Assembly: GCA_030039655.1 (NCBI GenBank)
Contig: JASHVC010000571.1
Location: 1-5,296 of the forward strand
From: Xanthobacteraceae bacterium
Lineage (GTDB): Bacteria > Pseudomonadota > Alphaproteobacteria > Rhizobiales > Xanthobacteraceae
Reading direction: 5' to 3'
Length of the DNA: 5,296 bases
The stretch's first letter is position 1. The number at the start of each line of letters is the position of its first letter. The translations under genes were made by a program, and so were the position numbers. Of this stretch, positions 4,211 to 5,296 are shown one piece after another. Below the pieces are notes generated by a model. It ran no database searches and was not told the DNA's origin. It saw only the letters and a program-made list of their open reading frames with translations.

Positions 4211-5296
4211 ATGAACGACCACAAGAACACCATACTGGCTTTCGTGCTCTCGCTGATCGTCGTGGTCGGCTGGGAATATTTCTTCGCCAAGCCGGAAATG
4301 GAGAAGCAAGCGCAGACGCAGCAAGAGCAAACGCGGCCGAACGCCGCGCAGCCGACGACGCCGGCGCCGGGAGCCAACGCCCCGACGGCGCCGAACGCCC
4401 CCTCGACTCAGCCCGCCACCCAGACTCGCGCTACTGTGATCACGGCGTCGCCGCGCGTCGTCATCGATACGCCGCGGCTCCACGGCAGCATCGATCTCAA
4501 GGGCGCGCGGATCGACGACTTGGCGCTCGAGCAATATCGCGAAACTACCGATCCCAACTCCCCGGCGATCGTACTGCTGTCTCCGTCGGGTGCGCCTGAC
4601 GCCTATTACGCGGAATTTGGTTGGGTGGGCTCAGGCGCCGGCGAGGTTCTGCCCGGCCCGGATACGATCTGGAGGCAAGACGGGAGCGGCGCGCTTGGTA
4701 TCGATCATCCGGTCACGCTCACTTACGACAATGGCCAGGGACTGATCTTCAATCGCACCATCGCGGTCGACGACCGTTATCTGTTCACGATCAAAGATCA
4801 GGTGCAGAACAAGGGCAGCAGCCCAGTCACGCTCTTTCCCTACGCGCTGCTCTCGCGCCACGGCACGCCGAAGGTGCTTGGCTATTACATCCTGCACGAA
4901 GGCCCGATCGGCGTCATGGGCGACCAAGGCGAACAAGAAGAAACCTATAAGAAGATCGTCGACAAGAAGAGTGAAAGCTGGGACGCCACCAACGCCTGGC
5001 TGGGCTTCACCGACAAATACTGGGCCGCGGTCCTGGTGCCCGATACCGACGCCAAGGTGAAGGCGCGCTTCTCCGCCGCCGAAGTCGCCGGCCAACAGAC
5101 CTATCAGACCGATTATCTGGCGCAGGCGCAGACCATTGCGCCAGGCGCAAGCGGGGGCACCGATGCGCGGCTGTTTGCCGGCGCCAAGGAAGTCTCCGTG
5201 GTCGGCATCAATTTCCCGTTCGGGCCCGGCGGCTACAACCAATCGCTTCATCTCAACCATTTCGACCTGCTGATCGACTGGGGCTGGTTCTATTTC
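4211..5296 (+). CDS. yidC: Membrane protein insertase YidC, 3' end cut by the window
   Basis: The first 362 residues of YidC/Oxa1-type insertase, which inserts and folds inner-membrane proteins alone or with SecYEG. TM1 (about 6-25, ILAFVLSLIVVVGWEYFF) has the usual N-terminal form. It is followed by a low-complexity Gln/Pro/Ala/Thr linker (about 31-75) and the large periplasmic P1 beta domain (about 78-345). Family landmarks include LTYDNGQGLIFNRTI, VTLFPYALLSRHG, WLGFTDKYW and the closing FDLLIDWGWFYF, which leads into the conserved insertase core. The core with TM2-TM6 and its hydrophilic-groove Arg lies beyond the edge; roughly 240 residues are missing if the length is typical for Gram-negative YidC. 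The ATG abuts the rnpA stop without a gap, which suggests translational coupling; a weak GAG at 4202-4204 is the only Shine-Dalgarno candidate. No yidD reading frame separates rnpA and yidC. Confidence 0.98.
   Translation, partial: MNDHKNTILAFVLSLIVVVGWEYFFAKPEMEKQAQTQQEQTRPNAAQPTTPAPGANAPTAPNAPSTQPATQTRATVITASPRVVIDTPRLHGSIDLKGARIDDLALEQYRETTDPNSPAIVLLSPSGAPDAYYAEFGWVGSGAGEVLPGPDTIWRQDGSGALGIDHPVTLTYDNGQGLIFNRTIAVDDRYLFTIKDQVQNKGSSPVTLFPYALLSRHGTPKVLGYYILHEGPIGVMGDQGEQEETYKKIVDKKSESWDATNAWLGFTDKYWAAVLVPDTDAKVKARFSAAEVAGQQTYQTDYLAQAQTIAPGASGGTDARLFAGAKEVSVVGINFPFGPGGYNQSLHLNHFDLLIDWGWFYF

Noticed and set aside
4631..5260. Minus-strand open frame of 209 codons opposite yidC
   Set aside because: Shadow of the well-supported YidC periplasmic domain; no motif recognised.

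Overview
The window looks like chromosomal core sequence from a GC-rich alphaproteobacterium, probably Hyphomicrobiales (Rhizobiales). The grounds are strong GC bias in third codon positions, an L34 protein of the 44-residue alphaproteobacterial type with a GTG start, the order rpmH-rnpA-yidC, and a tRNA-Arg(ACG) with an encoded CCA end. The genus cannot be fixed by eye.

Layout from left to right. Positions 1-120 hold no convincing gene, only two short inverted repeats. A tRNA-Arg(ACG) lies on the minus strand at 121-197. Positions 198-335 hold GC-rich palindromes, a possible tRNA promoter, and a roughly 30-bp imperfect tandem repeat that runs over the end of the next gene. From 336 to 3267 a two-gene minus-strand operon encodes first a lipoamide-dehydrogenase-like flavoprotein (3267 to 1828) and then a membrane sensor histidine kinase (1835 to 336). 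The two reading frames overlap by 8 nt. A divergent intergenic region (3268-3608) separates this operon from a plus-strand operon: rpmH (3609-3743), rnpA (3776-4210) and yidC (from 4211, cut by the right edge after 362 codons). A near-consensus sigma-70 promoter at 3450-3478 drives rpmH and leaves a leader of about 120 nt.

How the genes work together. The right half is the familiar housekeeping cluster: ribosomal protein L34, the protein subunit of RNase P, and the YidC membrane insertase. The left operon is the less ordinary part. Its flavoprotein has the full FAD/NAD/dimerisation fold of the lipoamide dehydrogenase/glutathione reductase family, but both redox cysteines (now Ser45 and Thr50) and the C-terminal catalytic His (now Thr441) are gone. 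It should therefore not be a dithiol reductase, despite the annotation it would usually receive. It is apparently translationally coupled to a histidine kinase with no response regulator in the window. This raises the inference, not proof, that an NAD(H)/flavin enzyme and a membrane sensor work in one redox-signalling unit. No mobile element, CRISPR array or phage gene was seen.
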